Shown here in pieces: positions 16,692 to 25,346 of a DNA stretch of 64,000 nt. Within the stretch, counting starts at the first letter, position 1; every line of letters starts with the position of its first letter. The notes beneath the pieces are model-generated. The model was not told the origin of the DNA. It worked only from the letters and a program-made list of their open reading frames with translations, and ran no database searches. The DNA lies in contig NZ_LMDP01000002.1 of NCBI RefSeq assembly GCF_001425835.1, positions 402,827 to 466,826 on the forward strand. The letters are read 5' to 3'. The position numbers were made by a program, and so were the translations under genes. The stretch is from Afipia sp. Root123D2 (GTDB lineage Bacteria; Pseudomonadota; Alphaproteobacteria; Rhizobiales; Xanthobacteraceae).

Positions 16692-17593
16692 ACCCCGTCG
16701 ATGGTCGGATCGCCGTCGGTCGCAACCACATTGCGCCCGACAAGGTCCTCAAGATGCGCCAGCACCGAATAACCTGCAGCCCCCATCAACCGCGGATCGA
16801 TTCCGATATAGCTCGCGCGTACGATGGTCGGAATATCGGCAGCCCCTTTTGCGAGCCGATGCAGGATCGAGGCTTCGCGCGCCTTGCGGTGGCGGCTGAG
16901 GAAGTACACGAAGCGGATGGCATCGGGAATCTCGGCACCGTGGCCCGAGAAGTACAGATTTTCGTCACGCTGCGTCAGTTTGTCGAGCGACGCCATGTAG
17001 TCGATCATCGATCCGTCCGGCGGCGCGACGATGGAGGTCGACCATCCCATGACATGATCGCCGATGAACATCTGCCCGCGATCCTTGCACGCGAACGCCA
17101 TATGGTTCGCGGTGTGGCCCGGCGTGGTCACCGCCTCCAGCGCCCAGCCTTCGCCTGAAACCACATCGCCATCCTTCAGGGTGACGTCGGGGCGGAAATT
17201 ACGGTCCGCGCCGGATTCGGTCGAGCGGGTCTCGCTGGCATAGGCCGGACGCGACGCACGATGCGGCCCCTCCGCATAGACGGTGGCGCCGGTCGCAGCC
17301 TTGATGCGCGCAGTGCCGGGCGAATGATCGTTATGAGTGTGGGTGACGAAGATATGCGTCACGGTTTCATTGCGCACGGCGTTGAGCAGCGCTTCGGCAT
17401 GTGCCTCATCGGCCGGACCGGGATCGATAATCGCGACCTTGCCCTTGCCGACAATGTAGCTGACCGACCCGGTGAACGTGAACGGACTGGGATTATTGCA
17501 CAGCAGGCGGCGGACGCCGGGCGCCACCTCATCGACCACATTGGGTTGAAGCGGAAAATTCCGGTTGAACGGAATGTCGTCGTTAACGTTCAC
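16664..17593 (-). CDS. MBL-fold metallo-hydrolase
   Basis: 309 residues, GTG start at 17593. The metallo-beta-lactamase signature HTHNDH (85-90) gives the dinuclear zinc site. Further ligands are seen in VTTPGHTANHMAF and FIGDHVMGW, and FSGHGAEIPD is the last His. The C-terminal winged-helix-like region (about 225-290) resembles the LACTB2/RNase-like subgroup of hydrolases. Substrate is unknown. It is 24 bases downstream of the glutaryl-CoA dehydrogenase gene on the same strand, so probably co-transcribed. Its last 28 bases overlap DUF1499 tail-to-tail. Confidence 0.88.
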   Translation of the reverse strand: MNVNDDIPFNRNFPLQPNVVDEVAPGVRRLLCNNPSPFTFTGSVSYIVGKGKVAIIDPGPADEAHAEALLNAVRNETVTHIFVTHTHNDHSPGTARIKAATGATVYAEGPHRASRPAYASETRSTESGADRNFRPDVTLKDGDVVSGEGWALEAVTTPGHTANHMAFACKDRGQMFIGDHVMGWSTSIVAPPDGSMIDYMASLDKLTQRDENLYFSGHGAEIPDAIRFVYFLSRHRKAREASILHRLAKGAADIPTIVRASYIGIDPRLMGAAGYSVLAHLEDLVGRNVVATDGDPTIDGVYRLTGPLA

Positions 17594-17617
17594 GCTGCTG
17601 CTTGCCCGGTCAAAATC

Positions 17618-18832
17618 TTACGAGAATGCCTGGATGCCGGTGATGGCACGGCCGAGAATGAGGGCGTGCACATCATGCGTTCCTTCGTAAGTATTCACAG
17701 TCTCGAGATTCTGGGCGTGACGCATCACGTGATATTCGCTGGAGATACCGTTGCCGCCGTGCATGTCGCGAGCAAGCCGCGCGATATCGAGCGCCTTGCC
17801 GCAATTGTTGCGCTTGACGATCGAGATCATTTCGGGGGCCATTTTGCCCTCGTCCATCAGGCGGCCAACGCGTAGCGATCCCTGCAGACCGAGCGCGATC
17901 TCGGTTTCCATATCGGCGAGCTTCTTCTGCACGAGCTGGGTCGCCGCCAACGGGCGGTTGAACTGCTTGCGGTCGAGCGTGTACCGGCGCGCGCGTGCGA
18001 AGCAATCCTCCGCCGCGCCCATCGCGCCCCACGAAATGCCATAGCGGGCGCGGTTGAGGCAGCCGAACGGTCCGGCCAGGCCCGAGACGTTCGGCAGCAG
18101 CGCGCTTTCCGGCACTACAACGCCGTCCATCACGATTTCGCCGGTGATCGACGCGCGCAACGACAGCTTGCCGCCGATCTTCGGCGCCGACAGGCCCTTC
18201 ATGCCCTTTTCGAGAATAAAGCCGCGCACCTTGTTGTCATGCGCCGCGGATTTCGCCCACACCACGAACACGTCGGCGATCGGCGCGTTGGAAATCCACA
18301 TCTTGGAACCGGTCAGGCGATAGCCGTCCGCGACCTTCTCGGCACGGGTCTTCATGCCGTCGGGATCGGAGCCGGCGTCCGGCTCGGTCAGGCCGAAGCA
18401 GCCGACCCACTCGCCGGTCGCGAGCTTGGGCAGATATTTCTTGCGCTGGCTTTCGTCGCCATAGGCATAGATCGGATACATCACCAGCGACGACTGCACG
18501 CTGTTCATCGAGCGGTAGCCGGAATCGACGCGCTCGATCTCGCGCGCCACGAGGCCGTAGGCGACATAGTTCGCGTTGGCGCAGCCATATTCCTCCGGCA
18601 GAGTGACGCCGATCAGGCCGAGTTCGCCCATCTCGTTAAAAATCTCACGGTCGGTTTTCTCTTCGAGATAAGCCTGCGTCACACGCGGCAGCAGCTTTTC
18701 CTGCGCATACGATCTCGCGGTGTCGCGGATCATGCGCTCGTCTTCGGTGAGCTGATCGTCGAGCACGAACGGATCATCCCACTGGAACGTCACCTTGGCA
18801 GGTTTGTCCTTGGTCTGGGGTCGCGTGCTCAT
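17618..18832 (-). CDS. gcdH: Glutaryl-CoA dehydrogenase
   Basis: 404 residues, acyl-CoA dehydrogenase fold with FAD. Catalyses oxidation and decarboxylation of glutaryl-CoA to crotonyl-CoA in lysine, tryptophan and aromatic acid degradation. Visible: [12 protein letters not shown] (acyl-CoA dehydrogenase signature 1), a conserved Arg in [12 protein letters not shown] that in this subfamily binds the substrate gamma-carboxylate, and the catalytic glutamate in YEGTHDVH (Glu383). Length and the start ([20 protein letters not shown]) match the bacterial GcdH group. First gene of a likely two-gene unit with the MBL hydrolase. Confidence 0.94.
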   Translation of the reverse strand: MSTRPQTKDKPAKVTFQWDDPFVLDDQLTEDERMIRDTARSYAQEKLLPRVTQAYLEEKTDREIFNEMGELGLIGVTLPEEYGCANANYVAYGLVAREIERVDSGYRSMNSVQSSLVMYPIYAYGDESQRKKYLPKLATGEWVGCFGLTEPDAGSDPDGMKTRAEKVADGYRLTGSKMWISNAPIADVFVVWAKSAAHDNKVRGFILEKGMKGLSAPKIGGKLSLRASITGEIVMDGVVVPESALLPNVSGLAGPFGCLNRARYGISWGAMGAAEDCFARARRYTLDRKQFNRPLAATQLVQKKLADMETEIALGLQGSLRVGRLMDEGKMAPEMISIVKRNNCGKALDIARLARDMHGGNGISSEYHVMRHAQNLETVNTYEGTHDVHALILGRAITGIQAFS

Positions 18833-18949
18833 GAGAAAGTCCTTTCAGATAACAGCCGCAAGTTTTGCGCGGCAATTTTTACGTTAAATCCTTGGCCTCA
18901 GGTTGCAAGCGCAAAACCGGTTCCTCGAATGAGGATTGCGCACACGCCT

Positions 18950-20026
18950 TCAGCCGTCAAACGGCTCGTTGGACACGATCTCGATGCCGAATCCGGAGAG
19001 ACCCTTGTAGTCGTGAGCCGATGAGGTGAGATGACGGATCGACGTCACGCCAAGATCGCGCAGGATCTGGGCACCGACGCCGACCTCGCGCCACTGGCGG
19101 TTGCGATCGGCTTCGGCGGAATGATCGCCGTCGAGCGGCGCCACCGGCACACCAGCCGCGCCGTCGCGCAGGTAGACCAAAACGCCGCTGCCGTTCTTCC
19201 TGAAGGCTTCGAGAGCGGTGGACACCCGGTCGTTGCCGAAGAAAATATCACGCACGATATTGGGCTTGTGAAACCGCGTCAGCACGCTCTGCCCGTCGCC
19301 GATGCTGTTGTAGACAAAGGCGACGTGATAGATCGGATCGAACGGCGAACGATAGGCATAGCCCTGGAGCGGTCCGATCGGGCTGTCCACCGTGAAACTC
19401 GATACGCGTTCGATCAGTTTTTCGCGCGCCTGCCGGTACGCGATCATGTCCGCGATAGTGACGTGCTTAAGATTGTGCTGCCGGGCGAACTGAACGACCT
19501 GCTCGCCCTTCATCACCGTGCCGTCGTCATTCATCAATTCGCTGATGACGCCGACCGGCGGAAGATTTGACATCTTGCAGAGATCGACCGCAGCCTCGGT
19601 ATGGCCCGAACGCAGCAGCACGCCGCCGTCGCGCGCAATCAGCGGAAAGATGTGGCCGGGGCGCGCGAAATCCGCAGCACCGGCGTTCGGGTTCGCCAGT
19701 GCGCGGCAGCAGGCGGTTCGCTCTTCGGCCGAAATGCCGGTGGTCATGCCCGGCTTGTAATCGATCGACACCGTGAAGGCGGTTGTGTGGTTGGAGTCGT
19801 TGTGCGCCACCATCGGATCGAGCCGCAGACGGCGCGCCTCCTCCGTCGTGAGCGGCGCGCAAACGATGCCGGAGGTATGGCGGATGATGAACGCCATCTT
19901 GTCGGCGGTACAGAGCGAGGCGGCGACGATCAGATCGCCCTCGCCTTCCCGGTCCTCGTCGTCAGTCACGACAACAATCTCGCCGGCGGCGAAGGCCTTG
20001 AGGACCTCGGGAATAGGATGGGGCAT
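18950..20026 (-). CDS. ribB: 3,4-dihydroxy-2-butanone-4-phosphate synthase with degenerate cyclohydrolase II domain
   Basis: 358 residues from ATG 20026. Residues 1-205 are a complete RibB domain: DDEDREGEGDLI, HTSGIVCAPL, HNDSNHTTAFTVSID, GHIFPLIARDGGVLLRSGHTEAA. It converts ribulose 5-phosphate to the four-carbon riboflavin precursor. Residues 215-358 have the layout of GTP cyclohydrolase II (SPIGPLQGYAYRSPFD, FHKPNIVRDIFFGN, YLRDGAAGVP) but lack the three zinc cysteines (normally in HSEC...RCDC) and the catalytic RQEGRNIGL. GTP cyclohydrolase II activity is therefore not expected. I saw no FMN riboswitch upstream. The gene is separate from other rib genes. Confidence 0.92.
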   Translation of the reverse strand: MPHPIPEVLKAFAAGEIVVVTDDEDREGEGDLIVAASLCTADKMAFIIRHTSGIVCAPLTTEEARRLRLDPMVAHNDSNHTTAFTVSIDYKPGMTTGISAEERTACCRALANPNAGAADFARPGHIFPLIARDGGVLLRSGHTEAAVDLCKMSNLPPVGVISELMNDDGTVMKGEQVVQFARQHNLKHVTIADMIAYRQAREKLIERVSSFTVDSPIGPLQGYAYRSPFDPIYHVAFVYNSIGDGQSVLTRFHKPNIVRDIFFGNDRVSTALEAFRKNGSGVLVYLRDGAAGVPVAPLDGDHSAEADRNRQWREVGVGAQILRDLGVTSIRHLTSSAHDYKGLSGFGIEIVSNEPFDG

Positions 20027-20184
20027 CAATGTGCTCGCTTGTGAATTTGACGGCCTGATCCTATGGCTCAGGCCGCGCTGCGGCGCAACAGCACTCTCCA
20101 CATGGCGGTTATCCACCCGCTTTTCCAGCCAAATCGGGCTGGATCGGACGCGAAAATCCGTATGAAACGTCCTGATTCCGGTCG

Positions 20185-21063
20185 TCAGGCTGCCGACTGC
20201 TCTCGTTCATTCCGCAGGCTGAAATCGTAGCGCAGATAACGGTGAGGCCGGCCGATGCGCCCGCCGCCCAGCGGCAAGGTTTCGGTCCGGCGTTCGAACT
20301 CCGCGACCAGGGAATCCTTGACGCCGAAGACCACGTCGGAATCCAGATATTCGTCACCCTTCACGAATACATGGGTCACGAGCTTTTCGTGGCCGGGCGC
20401 GGCAATCATGAAATGGACATGCGCCGGGCGGAACGCATGGCGGCCGGCCGCCGCCAGCAATTCGCCCGCAGGGCCATCGACGGGGATCGGATAACTGCGC
20501 GGCATAATCGACCAGAACCAGAAGCGCCCCTCTGCGTCAGTCCGGAGCCTGCCGCGGAGGAAAAACACGCCGGGCTCGCTGAGCTGCAAATCGTAATGCC
20601 CCTCGTCGTCCGATTGCCAAACGTCGACGGTTGCATTGGCGAGAACAGAGCCATCCGACGAGCGGACAATGCCCTCAACGAACAGCGGCTCGCCTTCGAG
20701 GCCGCCGGAAATATCCGCGCCAGGTTCGACGGCGGGCGCGCCCTCGACGTAAAACGGCCCGAGCACCGTCGTTTCCGTCGTGGCGCCGCCGCGCGCATGG
20801 TTGATCGTATCCACGAGCATGGAAACCCCGAGCGTATCGGACAGCAGGATGAACTCCTGCCGGCGCTCGTCGCACATCTGGCCAGTCCGGGTCAGGAAGT
20901 CGATCGCCGTGGCCCATTCTGCCTCGGTGGGCCGCAACTCGCGCACGAACGCGTGCAAATGGCGCACGAGACTCTGAAGCATCTGCCGTGTCCGCGGATC
21001 CGGCGCATGCGCGATGCGGTCGAGAACGGCTTGCGTGAGCGTCTGTTCACTGTAATCGCGCAT
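20185..21063 (-). CDS. Intradiol ring-cleavage dioxygenase (hydroxyquinol/catechol 1,2-dioxygenase type)
   Basis: 292 residues from ATG 21063. The N-terminal helical dimerisation domain (1-100) is typical of catechol/hydroxyquinol 1,2-dioxygenases. Then LGPFYVEGAP, VDVWQSDDEGHYD (iron-ligand Tyr), RSYPIPVDGPAGELL (second Tyr) and RPAHVHFMIAAPGH (two His) supply the Fe(III) ligands in the usual order. It opens an aromatic ring between two hydroxyls to a cis,cis-muconate or maleylacetate. The subtype is inferred only. No other aromatic-pathway gene adjoins it, so context does not help. Confidence 0.88.
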   Translation of the reverse strand: MRDYSEQTLTQAVLDRIAHAPDPRTRQMLQSLVRHLHAFVRELRPTEAEWATAIDFLTRTGQMCDERRQEFILLSDTLGVSMLVDTINHARGGATTETTVLGPFYVEGAPAVEPGADISGGLEGEPLFVEGIVRSSDGSVLANATVDVWQSDDEGHYDLQLSEPGVFFLRGRLRTDAEGRFWFWSIMPRSYPIPVDGPAGELLAAAGRHAFRPAHVHFMIAAPGHEKLVTHVFVKGDEYLDSDVVFGVKDSLVAEFERRTETLPLGGGRIGRPHRYLRYDFSLRNEREQSAA

Positions 21064-21149
21064 GACGAACTCCGGATTGGTCAGCCTCAGTGCCAAACGG
21101 CGATAGCACGTCGCCGCTTCGGACGATCATCAAATCGAGGTCAAATTGC

Positions 21150-22874
21150 CTACGGCAGGACTTCCTTGCGCTCGCGCAGGCTGGCGTCCATTTCGGCGCG
21201 CATGTCCGCCAGCAACCCTTGATCGGCAGTCTGGATCACCTTGTAGAGTTCGCGGGCATCGCTGATCCGGGTCACCGTCACGTAGTCGGCGCCAGCCTCG
21301 TACTGATCGTCGACATCAGCCAGGAGGTCGGCGGTCGCGACAATCTTCGCGGTTGGATTGAGCGAGCGGACGTGACGGACCAGTTTCTCGTTGTTCGCGC
21401 CCTTCAGGAGCGAGTCCGGTACGCTCAGAATAATGATTTCGGCCTTCCCGACACCGGCATGAGTCAGGGTATCGACGTTGCTGATATCGCCATAGACGAC
21501 GTGGATGCCCCGCTGCACCAGGGTACGAAACACGTTGGGATTGAAGTCCACCACGCTGATCTGGCCGAGCAGCGACTTGTCCTGCTGTTCGATCTCGCTG
21601 AGCAGGGCGCTCGCTGCGCGAAAGAAGCCGAGAATGACGATCCGCCGCGCCTCGCCATGACCGCCGCCCTCATGGTCGGCATCCTGACCATGGTCGAGGT
21701 CGCGCAGGCCGAGCCGTTTCAGCGGGCCGATCGCAGCGCGGGTGATCTGGTCGCTGCGCGCGATGACGAAAGTGCTGACAACCGCGAGGATGACGAACGC
21801 AAACGACGCCGCATTCGCGGTCTGCATGCTGATGTGCTTGGCCGCGACACCGGTCTGGATCACCACCAGCGAAAACTCGCTGATCTGTGCGAGATTGAGC
21901 GCGGGCAAAAGGCTGGCACGCAGCCCCTGCTTCAACAGGTACAGCGGCAAGAATGTCGTCACCAGCCTGCTCACCACCGTGAACACCGCGATCACCAGCG
22001 CAAGACTGATCACCGAACCACTCGGCACCGGGATCGTCATACCCAGCGCAACGAAGAAAAGCGTAATGAAGAAGTCGCGCAGCGTCGTGACCTTCGCCGT
22101 CACATCGAGTGCATAGGGGAAGGTGGACAGTGATACGCCCGCGACCAGCGATCCCATCTCACGGGACAGATGCAGCCGCTCCGCGACCTCGCCGATCAAG
22201 AAGCACCAGGCCAGGGCACCGAGCAGGACCAGTTCGGGCTGGCGCGCGATCTGATGAAACAGTTTCGGCAACACATAGCGGCTGAGCAGCAGTGCGGTTG
22301 CGACCAGCACGCCGACACGTACGACCGACAACAGGACGATGCTGATCTGCAGATCGTCGAGACTGGGCTGCACGGCGAGAAACAGGATCGCGAAAATATC
22401 CTGCAACACCAGAACGCCGAGGGTGATGCGTCCCGGCAGCGTGTCCAGTTCGCGTTTCTCGTACAGGACCTTGACGATGATGACGGTGCTGCTCAGCACA
22501 CACGCGACGCAGAGATAGAGCGCATCGAACTTGCCGCCGCCGAGGGACAATCCGATCCCGACAAAGAAAGCAATGCCGAGCAGACAACCTCCGATCATCT
22601 GCCCGCCGGCCGTGAACAGAATCACCTTGCCGGCCCGGATGATCTTCTTCAGGTCGATTTCGAGCCCGATCATGAACAGCATGAAGATCAGGCCGAGTTC
22701 GGAGATGACGCTGATGGATTCTTCGGAGTGAACCCATCCTATGCCGAACGGGCCGATCACAAACCCGCCGATGAGATAGGCGAGAATCAGCGGTTGCCGG
22801 GAAAAATGCGCGACAAGCCCCAGCACCCACGCAAACAGGATGCACAGCGTGACATCTCGAATGAGATCGTGCAT
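21150..22874 (-). CDS. CPA2-family monovalent cation:proton antiporter (YbaL/KefB type)
   Basis: 574 residues from ATG 22874. About twelve transmembrane helices (1-385), with GLIFMLFMIGLEIDLKKI, LGVLVLQDIFAILFLAV (the conserved QD pair of CPA2 exchangers) and GAFV-type ends replaced by SLVAGVSLSTFPY. The C-terminal part (about 405-540) is a TrkA-N/RCK nucleotide-binding domain: RRIVILGFFRAASALL, VVDFNPNVFRTL, VVYGDISNVDTL. The usual GxGxxG of that domain is GFFRAA here, so NAD(H) binding may be altered. Exports K+ or Na+ against protons across the inner membrane, likely stress-related. Monocistronic. Confidence 0.92.
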   Translation of the reverse strand: MHDLIRDVTLCILFAWVLGLVAHFSRQPLILAYLIGGFVIGPFGIGWVHSEESISVISELGLIFMLFMIGLEIDLKKIIRAGKVILFTAGGQMIGGCLLGIAFFVGIGLSLGGGKFDALYLCVACVLSSTVIIVKVLYEKRELDTLPGRITLGVLVLQDIFAILFLAVQPSLDDLQISIVLLSVVRVGVLVATALLLSRYVLPKLFHQIARQPELVLLGALAWCFLIGEVAERLHLSREMGSLVAGVSLSTFPYALDVTAKVTTLRDFFITLFFVALGMTIPVPSGSVISLALVIAVFTVVSRLVTTFLPLYLLKQGLRASLLPALNLAQISEFSLVVIQTGVAAKHISMQTANAASFAFVILAVVSTFVIARSDQITRAAIGPLKRLGLRDLDHGQDADHEGGGHGEARRIVILGFFRAASALLSEIEQQDKSLLGQISVVDFNPNVFRTLVQRGIHVVYGDISNVDTLTHAGVGKAEIIILSVPDSLLKGANNEKLVRHVRSLNPTAKIVATADLLADVDDQYEAGADYVTVTRISDARELYKVIQTADQGLLADMRAEMDASLRERKEVLP

Positions 22875-23221
22875 GTCCTCAGCTGATCCAGTGATGAAAT
22901 CCCCGGAACCTGTATAGGGCCGCCACAATTGGTCTGAAAGTCCTAATTTCCGCGGGGCGTTGGCGGGATGGTGGACGACAATTTGTCGCGCTGCGTCAGT
23001 GCATCGGGCGAATCAACCCGTTGCCCTTATCCAGCGGATTTTATCCATTGAATTCATGCGATGGCGACCTCACCTGTCCGTACGGGTTGAACGATCGCCG
23101 CCGGATGGTCACAATAGCCCGGCAGGGAATCTTCTGCGGTGTTCAAGCCTGATTCGACACTCATTCTCTCGCGCGGTTTCCTCCCAACCTCTTTTAGAAC
23201 GAATTGCTGCAAGGCTTTCCC
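22875..23221. other. Gene-free intergenic region
   Basis: 347 bases between the divergent antiporter and DUF2147 genes. No small coding sequence with a ribosome-binding site, no strong hairpin and no tRNA-like element was found. It must hold both genes' promoters, which I could not pinpoint. Confidence 0.5.
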
Positions 23222-23692
23222 ATGACATCTCGCGTGATCTCCCTTTCCAATACTGTAGCCGGCGTGCTGCTCTCACTGGTGGCCCTGACGTTCACAGGGT
23301 CCGATGCGACGGCACAGGAGGGCGCATCACCGGCGGGAGTCTGGCTCACGGAGAAAGGCGATGCCCGAATCCAGGTCACGCATTGCGGCTCGGGGATTTG
23401 CGGCAAGGTGGTTTGGCTCCGCGACCCGATCGACGCCGCCACCGGCAAACCGCAGACCGACGACAAGAACCCGAATCCGTCGCTGGCCGCCCGTCCGATG
23501 ATCGGCTTGCCGCTGTTCAACGATATGCGGTCGACCGCACCGTCCCAATGGGCGGGTCGAATCTACAATGCAGATGACGGCAGGTTCTATGCGAGCAACA
23601 TCGCCATGACAGGACCGACGACCCTGCGAGTCGAGGGCTGTGTCGGCGCTTTGTGCGGCGGTGAGACCTGGAAAAAGATCAGCGGCCGCTGA
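23222..23692 (+). CDS. DUF2147 secreted protein
   Basis: 156 residues from ATG 23222. The signal peptide SNTVAGVLLSLVALTFTGSDATAQ probably cleaves after about residue 31. The mature part has the DUF2147 features: GVWLTEKGDARIQVTHCGSG, ICGKVVWLRDP, KPQTDDKNPNP, LPLFNDMR, and a final VEGCVGALCGGETWKKI. The two cysteine pairs suggest disulfides in the periplasm. Function is unknown; some members are lipocalin-like. It lies 33 bases upstream of the island boundary at 23726. Confidence 0.88.
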   Translation: MTSRVISLSNTVAGVLLSLVALTFTGSDATAQEGASPAGVWLTEKGDARIQVTHCGSGICGKVVWLRDPIDAATGKPQTDDKNPNPSLAARPMIGLPLFNDMRSTAPSQWAGRIYNADDGRFYASNIAMTGPTTLRVEGCVGALCGGETWKKISGR

Positions 23693-23725
23693 GGCCGAAA
23701 AATATATGTAATTTCAGGAAGATAC

Positions 23726-23773
23726 ATGGTCGGAGTGGCAGGATTTGAACCTGCGACCCCTGCGTCCCGAACG
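23726..23773 (-). repeat. attL: duplicated 3' part of tRNA-Pro (island boundary)
   Basis: 48 bases identical to 26413-26460, comprising the CCA end, acceptor 3' strand, T-arm, variable loop and half of the anticodon stem-loop of tRNA-Pro. After 23773 the match breaks down into AAATGTTCTATCCGC, where the true tRNA reads CAGTGCTCTACCGGG. It is therefore a tRNA fragment left by site-specific integration and not a second functional tRNA. Confidence 0.9.
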
Positions 23774-23857
23774 AAATGTTCTATCCGCAAATAATTGATT
23801 TTACTGTGCTTTTCGTTTTACCTGATGTCATATTTTCACGTTTCGTTCACGGTATAT

Positions 23858-23877
23858 CTGCAACGAAACTGCAAACA
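23858..23877 (+). repeat. Internal island-end repeat, left copy
   Basis: CTGCAACGAAACTGCAAACA, one base shorter than CTGCAAACGAAACTGCAAACA at 26346-26366 and in the same orientation. Each copy also contains two CTGCAA direct subrepeats. They may be arm-type integrase binding sites or the residue of an older insertion at the same tRNA. Confidence 0.55.
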
Positions 23878-24030
23878 GCGGGCGGGTATTTGAATACTTG
23901 CTCGCGGAGTATGGGCCTCGATTTTTCACGAAGCTAAAGCTCCAGGCCAGTTCAGTGGAACTAGACCCTTGCGGGGAAATACAGAGTCACCGTTAATCCC
24001 CTGTCAGCAGCGAACCACTGGACGTCCTGT

Positions 24031-25266
24031 ATGAAACTCAATCACTGGGAGCCTGATCTGCGAACGATCAGCACGTGGATTCAGGACGGCGAGATTGACT
24101 TACAACCTAATTTCCAGCGAGGCGATGTCTGGCCTCTCCCCAAAAAGCGGAAGCTGATTGACACTGTTCTAAGGGGCTGGTCCATACCGCCAATCCACGT
24201 CGTCGTGACGCCCTCTGGCACGCTTGAGGTTTTGGATGGCCAGCAGCGCTTAACCGCCATCCGGGACTTCATGAGGGATGACTTCCCTGTCGATGGCTCG
24301 GTTGAACCGTTCGATCATTCGATTGAAGAACTGCACGGCACCCGATATTCGAATCTACCGCTTACGATGCGGAGGGCGTTCGATCAGTATACACTTCGGG
24401 TTTTCCGCATAACGGACTCCCGAACAATGGGAATGGGAGAGCTAGCCGCATTTCATCTTTGGTGGGCACTCAAAAATCTTAGCGAAAAGACGGTACTGCT
24501 TCTCGAAGAGCCTGAATCTTATCTATCACCAAGTTGCCAGACCGCTTTTGCGATCATTTTGGCGCAGCGCGCTGTCCAAATGAAAGCGTTCGTTATTTTA
24601 ACAACGCATTCTCCTGCGATCATAAGAGAAGCAGGCCTACACAATCTTCGCTTTCTTTATCGTGACGGACGAAATTCGCTTCTTAGCAATCCAAAGAGAA
24701 TCGAAGCACTGCTCAATGGCGTCGGAATAGAGACACGAACCGACACAATATTGCTGGTTGAAGACCAAGCTGCAGCTTTATTCACTGGCCTATGGCTAGC
24801 GCACTTTGATCCGATGGTTGCGATTGGAGTCGAAGTTCATCCATTAAAAGGAGCGAGCAATATAAACAAATTACTTGAAGCCTTTCCATCTACGGCAAGC
24901 TCTGTTCGAATACGCGGCCTGTATGATGGCGATCAAAAAGGCCAAGTGCCACGAGGAATAGAGCACCTAGCGGCCTTTCTTCCTGGTGATGTTTGCCTTG
25001 AGGCTATGTACCGCAAAATGCTCGCGGCTGATTATGATCGGGTTGGCCCTCTGCTCGGAATAGCTGATCTGGCAGCCATTCTTTATTCTCTCAGACAGTA
25101 CGAAGACCATGATTGGTTCGTTAAGCTGGCGAGTGCGGCGAATTTAACGATTGAGCAACTCCACCTACCGCTGTTTAAGGCTTGGATATCTGATCAAAAC
25201 AATCTGAATCTTGCCAAACAGGCATTCGAAGCACTGCAAAAAATCCTTGATTCCAATCGTTACTAA
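24031..25266 (+). CDS. Chimeric protein: DUF262 (DGQQR) domain fused to C-terminal half of an ABC-type ATPase with TOPRIM
   Basis: 411 residues. Residues 1-128 are the N-terminal part of a DUF262 / GmrSD-like domain (NFQRGDVWP, KLIDTVLRGWSIPPI, LEVLDGQQRLTAIRDF). At about residue 130 it switches to an ABC-ATPase C-half: signature-like MGMGELAAFHLWWAL, Walker B LLLEEPES (154-163) and the H-switch TTHSP (191-195). An OLD-like TOPRIM follows, with Glu245 in LLVEDQ and Asp299/Asp301 in LYDGDQKG. The ATPase N-half, including Walker A, is absent. DUF262 normally continues with an asparagine-rich NQG region, also absent. An in-frame deletion joining two defence genes, or a true fusion, are both possible. 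The parent families are phage-defence nucleases. The ribosome-binding site before the ATG is weak. Confidence 0.75.
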   Translation: MKLNHWEPDLRTISTWIQDGEIDLQPNFQRGDVWPLPKKRKLIDTVLRGWSIPPIHVVVTPSGTLEVLDGQQRLTAIRDFMRDDFPVDGSVEPFDHSIEELHGTRYSNLPLTMRRAFDQYTLRVFRITDSRTMGMGELAAFHLWWALKNLSEKTVLLLEEPESYLSPSCQTAFAIILAQRAVQMKAFVILTTHSPAIIREAGLHNLRFLYRDGRNSLLSNPKRIEALLNGVGIETRTDTILLVEDQAAALFTGLWLAHFDPMVAIGVEVHPLKGASNINKLLEAFPSTASSVRIRGLYDGDQKGQVPRGIEHLAAFLPGDVCLEAMYRKMLAADYDRVGPLLGIADLAAILYSLRQYEDHDWFVKLASAANLTIEQLHLPLFKAWISDQNNLNLAKQAFEALQKILDSNRY

Positions 25267-25346
25267 TCGCATCCAAAACAGAGGCCGACGTGACAGTTCT
25301 CCAGAATGCGAGACTATCTCGTGGAGAGCAACTGGCCGATTAGCCT

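Noticed and set aside
20027..20184. FMN riboswitch upstream of ribB
   Set aside because: I looked for the conserved FMN aptamer elements and did not see them in the short leader available.
23726..23800. A second tRNA-Pro gene
   Set aside because: Only the 3' 48 bases match; the 5' half including the D-arm and acceptor 5' strand is missing.
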